A stretch of DNA of 40,511 nucleotides from positions 1 to 40,511 of the forward strand of contig CACZWU010000015.1 in assembly GCA_902784965.1 (NCBI GenBank). The letters run 5' to 3'. The notes below the pieces were generated by a model. It did no database searches. It was not told the origin of the DNA and saw only the letters and a list, made by a program, of their open reading frames with translations. Shown piece by piece: positions 14,205 through 21,844 of the stretch. Source of the DNA: an uncultured Bacteroidia bacterium. Its GTDB lineage: Bacteria; Bacteroidota; Bacteroidia; Bacteroidales; UBA932. Within the stretch, counting starts at the first letter, position 1; every line of letters starts with the position of its first letter. The position numbers and the translations under genes are program-made.

Positions 14205-15293
14205 TCAATCAAAGAAATTGTAGAAAAGCATCGCAGCGAAAGCCGGATCGATTGAGTCGGGGAATTCAGCGATGGGCGCCGTAGAGCCGGAACCAAGCAC
14301 CTCATAGCGCCGCATGGCGCCGTTGTGCCGTACAGAACCGACCGACAAGCCGTTGGAACCCTTGAAATCAAGCGTCTCGCCCACTTTGTCCACCCGGAAT
14401 TCATTGCTCCGGCCACGGAAATTGATAGTATAGCCATTGGACGTCTTCCGGATCACGCCGGTCGACATGGAACCGCCCGTACCATTGTAGATGTAGATAT
14501 CGCCACCCACGCGGCTCGCACGGCCGATGGCGCGGCGGCTGGCATCCAGGGCACGCACATCGCTGCCCGACACATCCAGGTAACTGGCATGATGGCCCGA
14601 GGCATTGCCGCCGTCAGACTGAACCGGCCGATTCTGCAATTCCTCGATCTGTTTGCGCCGCTCCGCGATGGCGGCCTCCATCACGGGTTTGTACTTGTCG
14701 ATGTAGTTCTTGCCCAGCGTCATGTTGTAGCACATGAACGCCAGCACCGCCGGATCCATCGGCTTGCACGCATAGGCCAACTGCTTCGAATAGAAATACA
14801 GCCACTTGCGTTCCAGGACATTGCCGATCTCGTCGCCCTCATAGAAAAGCTTGTCATTTTCATCTATTTGAAGTCCTTCCAGGTAGGCGGAATTGAGCAC
14901 ACCGTCCCGGATGACGCCGACCTGCCGGGGATCGCTGCCGTCCGGGTTGAGGAACATCACACGCCCGTCCTCCGGGAAGGAATAGCTCACATAGGCGAAT
15001 TGGCTTTTGGTCTGTGCGTTCGTGTTGATCATGTCGAACACCCGGGTGTCCGGATGCCAGACCCCGTACTGGGAGTTGTCTTCCGGGAACAGGACTTCCA
15101 CGTCCTTTTCTCCGACCGGAATCGGATGATTCGGATCGGAGGTGACCGCCTGCTTGCGCCGGGTATCCGTAGTACCCTGCTGGACCTTTTCCTTGGCTTT
15201 GTTCAAAAGATTACCGAATTGGGCATAGGCACCGGTGGAGGTGCCGATGAGGATGGCAAGGACCATCAGCAGTCGAGCAAATCTCACATTCAT
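14205..15293 (-). CDS. Exported protein of unknown function
   Basis: A 362-residue protein with a cleavable signal peptide (MNVRFARLLMVLAILIGTSTGAYA, cleavage after AYA). The mature N-terminus QFGNLLNKAKEKVQQG resembles a recurring Bacteroidales family of secreted proteins whose name I cannot give. A central region has KLFYEGDEIGNVLERKW and a helical segment IAERRKQIEELQNRP. The C-terminal part is beta-rich (GDIYIYNGTGGSMSTGVIR, then GYTINFRGRSNEFRV), reading like repeated strands that record or present a structure. It is probably periplasmic. It converges with the DASS gene and is transcribed away from tRNA-Arg(TCT). No catalytic motif is seen. Confidence 0.8.
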   Translation of the reverse strand: MNVRFARLLMVLAILIGTSTGAYAQFGNLLNKAKEKVQQGTTDTRRKQAVTSDPNHPIPVGEKDVEVLFPEDNSQYGVWHPDTRVFDMINTNAQTKSQFAYVSYSFPEDGRVMFLNPDGSDPRQVGVIRDGVLNSAYLEGLQIDENDKLFYEGDEIGNVLERKWLYFYSKQLAYACKPMDPAVLAFMCYNMTLGKNYIDKYKPVMEAAIAERRKQIEELQNRPVQSDGGNASGHHASYLDVSGSDVRALDASRRAIGRASRVGGDIYIYNGTGGSMSTGVIRKTSNGYTINFRGRSNEFRVDKVGETLDFKGSNGLSVGSVRHNGAMRRYEVLGSGSTAPIAEFPDSIDPAFAAMLFYNFFD

Positions 15294-15332
15294 GGTAGTA
15301 TGATTTAGATATTGGCATGTAAATATACAACA

Positions 15333-15365
15333 AAAATCAGGAACTTGCGAGAAGTTCCTGATTTT
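15333..15365 (-). terminator. Terminator of tRNA-Arg(TCT)
   Basis: Perfect 14-bp stem AAAATCAGGAACTT/AAGTTCCTGATTTT (15333-15346 and 15352-15365) with a 5-nt loop, beginning 6 nt past the tRNA 3' end. On the minus strand the 3' side runs into TTTTTGTTG. It is closely similar to the hairpin after tRNA-Arg(ACG). Confidence 0.8.
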
Positions 15366-15370
15366 CTTCG

Positions 15371-15444
15371 TGATTCCGTCGGGATTCGAACCCGAGACCC
15401 ACAGCTTAGAAGGCTGTTGCTCTATCCAGCTGAGCTACGGAACC
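15371..15444 (-). tRNA. tRNA-Arg(TCT)
   Basis: A 74-nt cloverleaf. Acceptor arm GGTTCCG/CGGAATC with discriminator A, D-arm GCTCAGCTGGATAGAGC, anticodon stem ACAGC/GCTGT with loop CTTCTAA (anticodon TCT), and T-arm CGGGTTCGAATCCCG. No CCA is encoded. It stands alone, followed by its own terminator. Confidence 0.96.
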
Positions 15445-15540
15445 GGCCTTGTTGGAGTTTGCAAAGGTATTGCTTTTTATGGACATCGCAAAATATAAAT
15501 GGAAAGAACCTTTCTGCGATGGGTTTTCCATAAATAATGA

Positions 15541-15548
15541 TATCTTTG
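15541..15548 (+). promoter_or_regulatory. -7 element for the YwaF-like gene
   Basis: TATCTTTG at 15541-15548, 24 nt before ATG 15573. No convincing -33 box at the usual distance. Confidence 0.55.
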
Positions 15549-15572
15549 TACCATCAACCTTGGTGATGGAAC

Positions 15573-16352
15573 ATGTGTATAAACTTCTGGCGATATAAGG
15601 ATGCCTTTCCTGACTTGCAGTCAGAGATGTTCTCGTTGCCCCACATAGGTGCCATCATTCTGGCAATCGCCATTATTCTTGTCTGTGCCTTTGTGATGAG
15701 AGGCATGCCCCGGGAACGGGTGAGACGGATGCTGCAGATACTCAGTGTCGTCGTCCTGGCCCTGGAAATCTTCATTTTCCTCTGGGCATACATCCATGGC
15801 AAACGCCACATGGGCGCTCCCGATTATGCGACGATTCTTCCAATCTACACCTGCAGTCTCATTAACTACACGTTGATCGGCGCCGCTTGGGGACATGGTT
15901 TCGTTGAGCGATGCTGCCTGGCCTATCTGACCACCATTGGACTGATTGCGGGGGCGAGCGGTATCTTCCTGGTCAACGGGTTGCGTTCCTATCCCTTCTG
16001 GACGCTGGGGGCGCTCTACTCGTTCTTTTACCACTTTATGATGTTCTTTGTCGGCATCATGCTCCTGGCGACCGGCTATCATAAGCCCAAGTGGAGCGAT
16101 GCCCTCTATACCTTCGTTCCCATCGTGTGTCTGGCCATCATCGCCATTCCTGTCGACTATCATTGGAAGGCCGACTATATGCTGCTCTACGAGGGAAAAG
16201 GCGCGCCCGTGCTTCCGATTCTATCCCGGACGCTGTCCAGCCACGACCTGAGAGCTCTCTTCACGTTCTTGGCGCTTTTGATTTATATTCCGGTGGCGGC
16301 GATCATCGTTGCCTTCGACAAAGTTCTGACGCGATGGATATGTACGAAGTAA
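15573..16352 (+). CDS. YwaF-like (TIGR02206) integral membrane protein
   Basis: A 259-residue protein with seven hydrophobic segments, matching the TIGR02206/YwaF family in size and layout: a short N-terminal extension (MCINFWRYKDAFPDL), a first membrane span HIGAIILAIAIILVCAFVM, a central conserved stretch PIYTCSLINYTLIGAAW, and the aromatic-rich FWTLGALYSFFYHFMMFFVG. A polar loop YHWKADYMLLYEGKGAP precedes the last two segments. The family has no established biochemical role. Its 3' end overlaps the next ORF by 19 nt (start 16334), so the pair is probably translationally coupled. A -7 box is present upstream. Confidence 0.82.
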   Translation: MCINFWRYKDAFPDLQSEMFSLPHIGAIILAIAIILVCAFVMRGMPRERVRRMLQILSVVVLALEIFIFLWAYIHGKRHMGAPDYATILPIYTCSLINYTLIGAAWGHGFVERCCLAYLTTIGLIAGASGIFLVNGLRSYPFWTLGALYSFFYHFMMFFVGIMLLATGYHKPKWSDALYTFVPIVCLAIIAIPVDYHWKADYMLLYEGKGAPVLPILSRTLSSHDLRALFTFLALLIYIPVAAIIVAFDKVLTRWICTK

Positions 16353-16633
16353 TCCTGCTCCGCGACCATACCGAAAGCGGTATCCGCAAAGCCTCGTTCC
16401 AGACCTGCGACATGGTCTGCTCCTCACAGATTGACATCGAACTCGAAGGAGACCTCATTCGGCGGGTGCAGTATATCGACGGATGTCACGGCAATACGCA
16501 GGGCGTAGCGGCCTTGTGTGCTGGACGGCGCATCGACGAAGTCATCGGCCGGCTGGAAGGCATTGACTGCCGGGGTCGCGGAACCAGCTGCCCCGACCAG
16601 CTTGCACGGGCCCTGAAACAATTGAAACGCTAA
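16334..16633 (+). CDS. TSCPD-domain protein (TIGR03905-like)
   Basis: A 99-residue protein with the four-Cys arrangement of the small TSCPD family: FQTCDMVCSSQ, YIDGCHGNTQG, then GIDCRGRGTSCPDQLA, from whose last motif the family is named. A similar domain occurs at the C-terminus of vitamin B12-dependent ribonucleotide reductases; stand-alone copies are uncharacterised and may bind a metal or redox partner. The start lies inside the 3' end of the YwaF-like gene; ATG 16334 or the in-frame ATG 16340 are both possible. The frame opens further upstream only as a shadow of that gene. Function unknown. Confidence 0.8.
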   Translation: MDMYEVILLRDHTESGIRKASFQTCDMVCSSQIDIELEGDLIRRVQYIDGCHGNTQGVAALCAGRRIDEVIGRLEGIDCRGRGTSCPDQLARALKQLKR

Positions 16634-16643
16634 CGTCCGGCCG

Positions 16644-17318
16644 CTACGCCCACTCAAAATTCTCTTTTCCGGCGCCGATTTCGAAGTGGTATTTGACGAT
16701 GCCGAGGTCAGTGGCCGTGTAGCCCCAGGGGGAAAAGAGCGCTTTGGCAGAAACCCGGTTGCCATTCAGGAAGAATTTGAATTTCTGCTGGTTGACTGCG
16801 GTAGGGGCCAGCAGGGCCGCCTCCAGGCCGGATTTGAACCAGTCGGGCACCTCCCCCGAAGCTTCGTAGAATTTATCCACCGGCTTCATCGGATGCTGCC
16901 GTCCCTGATTTTCTCCGTAGCCGAGGGCGATCTCGCAATGGAGGCTGTCGCCATCCCGCAGGGTGAAGGCATCGGGATTCTTCTTGTAGGTCAGGCCCAC
17001 CCAACAGGTGTTCAGGCCAAGGGTCTGGGCCAGCAGGACCAAGTGCTCGCCATAGTAACCGACCTTTTCTTCCCATTCCTTGCCTTTGGGCGCGGCCATC
17101 ACGAAATAGTTACTGACGCCGTGGAACTGACCGTATGTGCTGATGAACAAGCCGTTGAAAGATTTCGGCTCGTTGACGGCCAATTGAATGTTCAGCCCGC
17201 TTTCGGCATTGGCCTCTTCCAGGGCTTTCCGGAGGACGGCCACCTTCTCGGCCTCCAGGGGACGGTCGAGGTATCTGCGGACGGAGTGGCGGGTGTGGAT
17301 GGCTTCGATGAGATTCAT
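16644..17318 (-). CDS. Nitroreductase-family FMN oxidoreductase
   Basis: A 224-residue flavoprotein of the nitroreductase superfamily. The N-terminus IEAIHTRHSVRRYLDRPLE contains the conserved FMN-phosphate-binding Arg pattern (RHSVRRY). The central HLVLLAQTLGLNTCWVGLTY is the typical helix and glycine turn. The C-terminal part (SGLEAALLAPTAVNQQKFKF, then KYHFEIGAG) resembles the TM1586-type subfamily that ends in a second half-domain. Members reduce nitro compounds, quinones or flavins with NAD(P)H; the physiological substrate is unknown. A -7 box TACATTTG (17355-17348) supports the start at 17318. The gene is divergent from the exported protein gene at 17415. Confidence 0.85.
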   Translation of the reverse strand: MNLIEAIHTRHSVRRYLDRPLEAEKVAVLRKALEEANAESGLNIQLAVNEPKSFNGLFISTYGQFHGVSNYFVMAAPKGKEWEEKVGYYGEHLVLLAQTLGLNTCWVGLTYKKNPDAFTLRDGDSLHCEIALGYGENQGRQHPMKPVDKFYEASGEVPDWFKSGLEAALLAPTAVNQQKFKFFLNGNRVSAKALFSPWGYTATDLGIVKYHFEIGAGKENFEWA

Positions 17319-17347
17319 GGCACGGAATAGTATGACGTTCGGACGGT

Positions 17348-17355
17348 CAAATGTA
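17348..17355 (-). promoter_or_regulatory. -7 element for the nitroreductase gene
   Basis: TACATTTG on the minus strand (17355-17348), 29 nt before the ATG at 17318. It is arranged back to back with the plus-strand -7 box at 17385-17392. Confidence 0.5.
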
Positions 17356-17384
17356 CGAATTCTTTTTCAATTTCGTTTTTTTTG

Positions 17385-17392
17385 TATTTTTG
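17385..17392 (+). promoter_or_regulatory. -7 element for the exported 172-aa protein
   Basis: TATTTTTG at 17385-17392, 22 nt before ATG 17415. The flanking sequence is T-rich, so the -33 element cannot be pinned down. Confidence 0.5.
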
Positions 17393-17414
17393 TACAAATT
17401 AATCTCTATTTGCC

Positions 17415-17933
17415 ATGAAAAAAATCGTTCTTACTGCTGTACTGCTGCTGACGGCCTTTTCCGTCTTTGCGGCCAAACCCCTCAAAGTGACCAAAGGCAG
17501 TCTCGACGTCCTCAAGGAAGATGCTACTGCCACCTGGACCATCGACCTGTCGGATGCGGTCTTTGAAAAAGAAGGAAGCTTCAAGGACTGGTGCGGAGAA
17601 GATTACGACACCCGCGTCAGACTGATGAACGACGCATTCTATACTTCCTTCAATGAGAATTCCAACGGACTCAAACTCGTGAAAGAAGGGGATGCGCCCT
17701 ACAGGGTAGTCCTGAAGGTAAGTAAATTTGAGCGCAAACAGGGTCCTGGTATGTGGGGCAGCTGCTTCATCCGCGTTTTCGGTACCATGAGCGTCATCGA
17801 CAATGCCAGTGGCGAGACGGCACTGGAACTCGAAGTGGACGGCGTGAAGGGGGACACGGATTTCGTAGAAACCGACCGATTCCCCAAGACCATGAACTGG
17901 CTGGCCCGCGACATCTTCAAACTCAAGAAATAG
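17415..17933 (+). CDS. Exported 172-aa protein of unknown function
   Basis: A small secreted protein with signal peptide MKKIVLTAVLLLTAFSVFA (cleavage after VFA). The mature part has a beta-strand/helix mix: KEDATATWTIDLSDAVFE, a YRVVLKVSKFERKQGPG strand pair, and GTMSVIDNASGETALELEV, with a final hydrophobic NWLARDIFKLKK. The alternation of strands with conserved-looking Trp/Gly resembles small Bacteroidales periplasmic proteins with a lipid-binding or chaperone-like fold, but I cannot name the family. The next gene (lnt) starts 17 nt downstream, suggesting a shared transcript and possibly a role in envelope biogenesis. Confidence 0.75.
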   Translation: MKKIVLTAVLLLTAFSVFAAKPLKVTKGSLDVLKEDATATWTIDLSDAVFEKEGSFKDWCGEDYDTRVRLMNDAFYTSFNENSNGLKLVKEGDAPYRVVLKVSKFERKQGPGMWGSCFIRVFGTMSVIDNASGETALELEVDGVKGDTDFVETDRFPKTMNWLARDIFKLKK

Positions 17934-17950
17934 TACTCCACCGCTGATTG

Positions 17951-19573
17951 ATGGGCGATAGGACGCGTACCGTCATCTGGCTGCTGTCGGCCGTTTCGGC
18001 CGTACTGTTGAGCATCCCCTGGTTGCTTCCGCACGCCGGGCCGGTGATTCTGGTGGCTTTCGTGCCCCTGCTCATGGCCGACCGCATCGCCTGCAATGCG
18101 GGATACCGGCGATTTTGGTGGACCCATTACTGCTGTTTCCTGTTCTGGAATGCTGTCACCACCTTCTGGGTGTGCAACGCAAACGTCGGCGGGGGCATTT
18201 TCGCGGTTGTGGCAAATGCTTTCCAGATGTCGGTGATCTGGGCGTTGTTCCACCTGGCAAGGAAACACGTTCGCGGCGTTCTGCCCTATGTGCTTCTGGC
18301 CACTGCCTGGATTGCCTGGGAACGCTGGTATCTGGCAGGTGCCCAGATCTCCTGGCCCTGGCTGGTGCTGGGTAATGCATTTGCCACCAACATCCATCTC
18401 ATCCAGTGGTATTCGGTGAGCGGAACGCTGGGCGGATCGCTGTGGACCTGGTCCGCCAACCTGGCCGTCTTCGGCACGTTGATGGCTGTCGTCACCGGTG
18501 CCTGGCGGCGATGGACCCTCGCGGCGCGGGCCGCATTTGTTTCGGCGATCGTGCTGCTCTTCGTCGGACTTCCCGTCTGTTCGGACATCCTTTACCATCG
18601 CTACGAAGAGCGCTCCGATCGCCAGCTGACCGTAGTCATCGGCCAGCCCAACATCAGCATCCGCCAGAAGTTCGAAGCCCTGCCGCAGGAAGAACAGAAT
18701 CGCCGTCTGCTCGTGCAACTGGAGGAAGGCCTGCAAGAGGGGCCGGCCGACCTGCTGGTCGGGCCCGAAACGGTCTCCGACGACGTGGTCCTGAACGACA
18801 TCTCTGCATCGCCCACCTGGCAGACGTTCTACGCTTTCCTGCAGGCCCATCCCGGGGCGGACTTCCTGTGGGGCGCCGTGACCAACGAACATTTCCATAC
18901 CCCGGAACCCCCGGGCTACAACTGCTTCCGCTGGGAAGACGGCTGGCGTGAGCCACACAATTCGGCTATCCTGCTGGCGTCCGATGGACGTACCGAAGTC
19001 TACCACAAAAGCAAGCTGGTGGCCGCCACGGAATTTACGCCTTATCCGCAGATCTTCGTCCCGTTCGACAACTGGCTCTCCGGCCTGCTGGGGATGAAAC
19101 CCTTCTTCGCCCGTTATTCCGGACAGGAAGAAATCTCGCTCCTGCATCTGAGTGACGGAACGCCCTTCGGCTGTGCGGTGTGCTTCGAATCGGTGTACGG
19201 CGAATACTGCACCGGATATGCCGCGCGTGGAGCCGGCTTCCTGGCTGTCATCAACAACGACGCCTGGTGGCGCAACACGCCGGGCCCCTGGCAGCACTGC
19301 AGCTACAGCATCCTGCGCGCCATCGAACTGCGGCGCGACTTGGTCCGATGCGGAAATACAGGCATCAGCTGTTTCATCAACCAGCGGGGAGACATCCTCT
19401 CGCACACGGGATGGTGCCAACCTGCCACGCTGCGCGCTACGGTAAACCTCAGTTACAGGCAGAGTTTCTTTACCCGGCACGGCGATGTCACCGGCCGCGT
19501 CTGCACCGGTGTTTTCCTGACGCTGCTCACCCTGCTATTGATTTTTTTATTATATTTAATGATTAAACACTGA
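17951..19573 (+). CDS. lnt: Apolipoprotein N-acyltransferase
   Basis: A 540-residue inner-membrane enzyme that adds the third acyl chain to the N-terminal Cys of lipoproteins. The N-terminal half contains about six membrane segments, and the last span is LTLLTLLLIFLLYLMI near the C-terminus. Between them is a carbon-nitrogen hydrolase domain with the expected triad: Glu273 in LLVGPETVSDD, Lys353 in YHKSKLVAATEFTPY, and Cys411 in GCAVCFESVYGEY. The later FLAVINNDAWWRNTPGPWQH is the typical Lnt signature. Length matches the family. ATG 17951 is chosen over the adjacent TTG. It precedes a cardiolipin synthase gene, and both act on membrane lipids; the fimbrillin-like and GH20 lipoproteins in this window would be among its substrates. 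Confidence 0.92.
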   Translation: MGDRTRTVIWLLSAVSAVLLSIPWLLPHAGPVILVAFVPLLMADRIACNAGYRRFWWTHYCCFLFWNAVTTFWVCNANVGGGIFAVVANAFQMSVIWALFHLARKHVRGVLPYVLLATAWIAWERWYLAGAQISWPWLVLGNAFATNIHLIQWYSVSGTLGGSLWTWSANLAVFGTLMAVVTGAWRRWTLAARAAFVSAIVLLFVGLPVCSDILYHRYEERSDRQLTVVIGQPNISIRQKFEALPQEEQNRRLLVQLEEGLQEGPADLLVGPETVSDDVVLNDISASPTWQTFYAFLQAHPGADFLWGAVTNEHFHTPEPPGYNCFRWEDGWREPHNSAILLASDGRTEVYHKSKLVAATEFTPYPQIFVPFDNWLSGLLGMKPFFARYSGQEEISLLHLSDGTPFGCAVCFESVYGEYCTGYAARGAGFLAVINNDAWWRNTPGPWQHCSYSILRAIELRRDLVRCGNTGISCFINQRGDILSHTGWCQPATLRATVNLSYRQSFFTRHGDVTGRVCTGVFLTLLTLLLIFLLYLMIKH

Positions 19574-19583
19574 AACCCCACCT

Positions 19584-19691
19584 ATGTTCCATTCAAACGG
19601 CCGCTTGCGTGAAACCCCGTTCAACGTCCTCCAGGGCCTGGGACCTGCCTCTCTGAAACTGGGACAGATCGCATCCCGGCAAAACGAGTAG
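19584..19691 (+). CDS. Possible 35-aa ORF between lnt and the cardiolipin synthase gene
   Basis: ATG 19584 to TAG 19689-19691, beginning MFHSNGRLRETPFNVLQG and ending LKLGQIASRQNE. It lies 10 nt after the lnt stop and 14 nt before the next start, which is the spacing expected of an operon gene. There is no domain, signal or homology I can recognise. It could instead be untranslated spacer. Confidence 0.3.
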   Translation: MFHSNGRLRETPFNVLQGLGPASLKLGQIASRQNE

Positions 19692-19705
19692 TTTCCCCGT
19701 AAATA

Positions 19706-21109
19706 ATGAGTTCTGTCATTTCCATCCTTCTGGTCCTGGCGCTGATCGGCATGGTGGTCTTCATCATCGCCGAAAACAGGCATCCCGCCCAGACGCTGGC
19801 GTGGATCCTGGTCATCGTGTTCCTGCCGGTGCTGGGACTGGTGCTCTATTTTCTGGTGGGGCACCGACCCACGACCCAGCAGCTGATGCCACCGGAAGAG
19901 CGCGACATCCTCTTGCGGCGCGTGGAAGATGCCACCGACGCCAGTATCGCCACTGTGCCCGAAGACCAGCGGAAGCTCGCCGCATTGGTGGAAAGCGTTT
20001 CTGGCACGGTCCCCCTCAAGGGCAATGCTCCCCGCATCTATACGGATTTCTACGCGATGCTCGACGACCTGCTCTCCGACCTGCGGCAGGCCCGCGACCA
20101 TATCCATTTTGAGTTCTACAAATTCGAGGACGACCCGGTGGGACGCCGCGTGGCCGAAGTGCTGATGCAGAAAGCCCGCGAAGGCGTGGCCGTGCGCGTG
20201 CAATACGACGACCTGGCCAATTTCCGCCGCAAGCATTTCTATGGCGAGCTCAAGCAGGCCGGTGTCCGCGTGGAACCCTTCCTGGCCCTGAATCTCCCGT
20301 TCCTGTCGGCCGACTCGAATTTCCGCAACCACCGCAAGGTGGTGGTCGTCGACGGCAGGGTGGGGTACATAGGAGGCATGAACATCGCCCTGCGCTACGG
20401 CGAGGGTTTGAAGTGGGGTCCCTGGCGCGATACGCATCTGCGCCTGGAAGGTCCCGCCGTACTGCAGCTGCAGACGGCCTTCATCTCGGACTGGCGCTTC
20501 TCCTCCAAGGAATTGCTGAGCGCCCCGCGCTATTTCCCGGCCGTACAGTCGGTAGGGGATACCACGGTGCAGATACAGGCCACTTCGCCCATGGCGCCGT
20601 GGCATGCCGCCATGCAGTCGCAGGTGCAGCTGCTTTCCCAGGCGCACGAATATGCTTACCTGCAGTCGCCGTATCTGGTGCCGACCGCCACGGTGATGCT
20701 GGCGCTCAAGAATGCCGCCCTGGCGGGCGTCGACGTGCGGGTGATGTTCCCCTGGAGAGGGGACGGGGGACCGTTGGTGCCGCTGGCCTCCCGATCGTAT
20801 GTGGCCGAGGCGCTTTCGGCGGGCGTGAAGATCTGTTTCTACAAAGGAGGTTTCCTCCACGCCAAGACTCTCGTGGTCGACGACCGTTTCGCCTCGATCG
20901 GCTCCACCAACATCGACGTGCGCAGCTATACGCTCGATTTCGAGATCGATGCGTATATGTATGACGAGGCAGTCGCCCGGCAGATGAAGGAGATTTTCCT
21001 GCGCGACCTGGAAAGCTGCGAGGTGGTCGACGCGGAAAGCTGGAAGCAGCGCTCCCGCTGGCAGAAATTCAAGGAATCGCTGGCGCGCTTGCTGTCGCCG
21101 TTGCTATAA
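19706..21109 (+). CDS. Cardiolipin synthase (phospholipase D family)
   Basis: A 467-residue ClsA-type enzyme. Two N-terminal membrane segments (SVISILLVLALIGMVVFII and LAWILVIVFLPVLGLVLYFL) are followed by two PLD domains. Each has its HKD motif: HRKVVVVDGRVGYIGG (His209) and HAKTLVVDDRFASIGSTN (His385). Such enzymes condense two phosphatidylglycerol molecules, or phosphatidylglycerol with phosphatidylethanolamine, into cardiolipin at the inner membrane. The length and the tandem-spans-plus-two-HKD layout fit ClsA rather than ClsB or PLD nucleases. It follows lnt on the same strand and converges with pssA, so three envelope-lipid genes meet here. Confidence 0.92.
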   Translation: MSSVISILLVLALIGMVVFIIAENRHPAQTLAWILVIVFLPVLGLVLYFLVGHRPTTQQLMPPEERDILLRRVEDATDASIATVPEDQRKLAALVESVSGTVPLKGNAPRIYTDFYAMLDDLLSDLRQARDHIHFEFYKFEDDPVGRRVAEVLMQKAREGVAVRVQYDDLANFRRKHFYGELKQAGVRVEPFLALNLPFLSADSNFRNHRKVVVVDGRVGYIGGMNIALRYGEGLKWGPWRDTHLRLEGPAVLQLQTAFISDWRFSSKELLSAPRYFPAVQSVGDTTVQIQATSPMAPWHAAMQSQVQLLSQAHEYAYLQSPYLVPTATVMLALKNAALAGVDVRVMFPWRGDGGPLVPLASRSYVAEALSAGVKICFYKGGFLHAKTLVVDDRFASIGSTNIDVRSYTLDFEIDAYMYDEAVARQMKEIFLRDLESCEVVDAESWKQRSRWQKFKESLARLLSPLL

Positions 21110-21139
21110 CGGTCGTCATGCCGGGCCAGACCCGGCATC

Positions 21140-21844
21140 TCATTTCCGTCTCAGCAAAGCCAGATTGAGTACCAGGTAGAAGGTGAGGATGGCGAAAATG
21201 CAGAGACTCACCGTTTTGTACCAGGGCCCGTGGATCTCGCGGATCACGCACACGACCACCAGTACCATGCTGCCCACGATGAAGGCCCTGAGTTGGCCCG
21301 TCATCTTCTTGAGCGAGAACATCGGCCATTCGCACACCAGCAGGAAACTGAACAGGACCGACAGCACGGGGATGAACCACACCGTACTCATCAGCGTGTG
21401 CAGGAAGCCGTCGCTGTAAAAGGAGTAGACGGCCAGGGGGGTAAGCAGCAGCGCGCAGCCGCTGGTCGCCAGGCCCAGGAAACTGGTGGATTGGCGGGTG
21501 TCGATATTGAACTTGGCCAGGCGCAGGGCTGATGCGGCGGCCAGCAGGAAGGGGACCCAGCGCAGGAAGGGGACGTCAGGCTGGGCGATACTGTACCAGG
21601 AGAAAAGGCAAACGGCCGGGCAGAGGCCGAAACTGATCAGGTCGGCCAGCGAGTCGAGCTCCTTGCCAATGTCCGAATAGGCGTGCAGGGCCCGCGCGGC
21701 GAAGCCGTCGCTGAAATCGCAGAGCTCCGACACCATCAGGCAGATGAGCACCGCCTCGAAGTTGCCCCGCACCGCAAAGACAACCCCTATGCAACCTGAG
21801 AGCAGGTTGCATAGGGTGAGCAGATTCGGGATGTGTTTCTTCAT
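21140..21844 (-). CDS. pssA: CDP-diacylglycerol-serine O-phosphatidyltransferase
   Basis: A 234-residue multi-pass membrane enzyme. The CDP-alcohol phosphatidyltransferase motif DG-x2-AR-x8-G-x3-D-x3-D is present as DFSDGFAARALHAYSDIG and then KELDSLAD. The N-terminus MKKHIPNLLTLCNLLSG and the LISFGLCPAVCLF stretch fit the bacterial serine transferase PssA rather than PgsA. It makes phosphatidylserine, the precursor of phosphatidylethanolamine. The frame is open upstream to 21979, but the real ATG at 21844 overlaps the stop of the preceding peptidase gene (TGATG), so it is translationally coupled to it. It converges with the cardiolipin synthase gene. Confidence 0.9.
   Translation of the reverse strand: MKKHIPNLLTLCNLLSGCIGVVFAVRGNFEAVLICLMVSELCDFSDGFAARALHAYSDIGKELDSLADLISFGLCPAVCLFSWYSIAQPDVPFLRWVPFLLAAASALRLAKFNIDTRQSTSFLGLATSGCALLLTPLAVYSFYSDGFLHTLMSTVWFIPVLSVLFSFLLVCEWPMFSLKKMTGQLRAFIVGSMVLVVVCVIREIHGPWYKTVSLCIFAILTFYLVLNLALLRRK

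Noticed and set aside
19706-21109. PLD-family nuclease or transposase-like function
   Set aside because: Two N-terminal membrane spans and two HKD motifs with cardiolipin-synthase spacing fit ClsA better.
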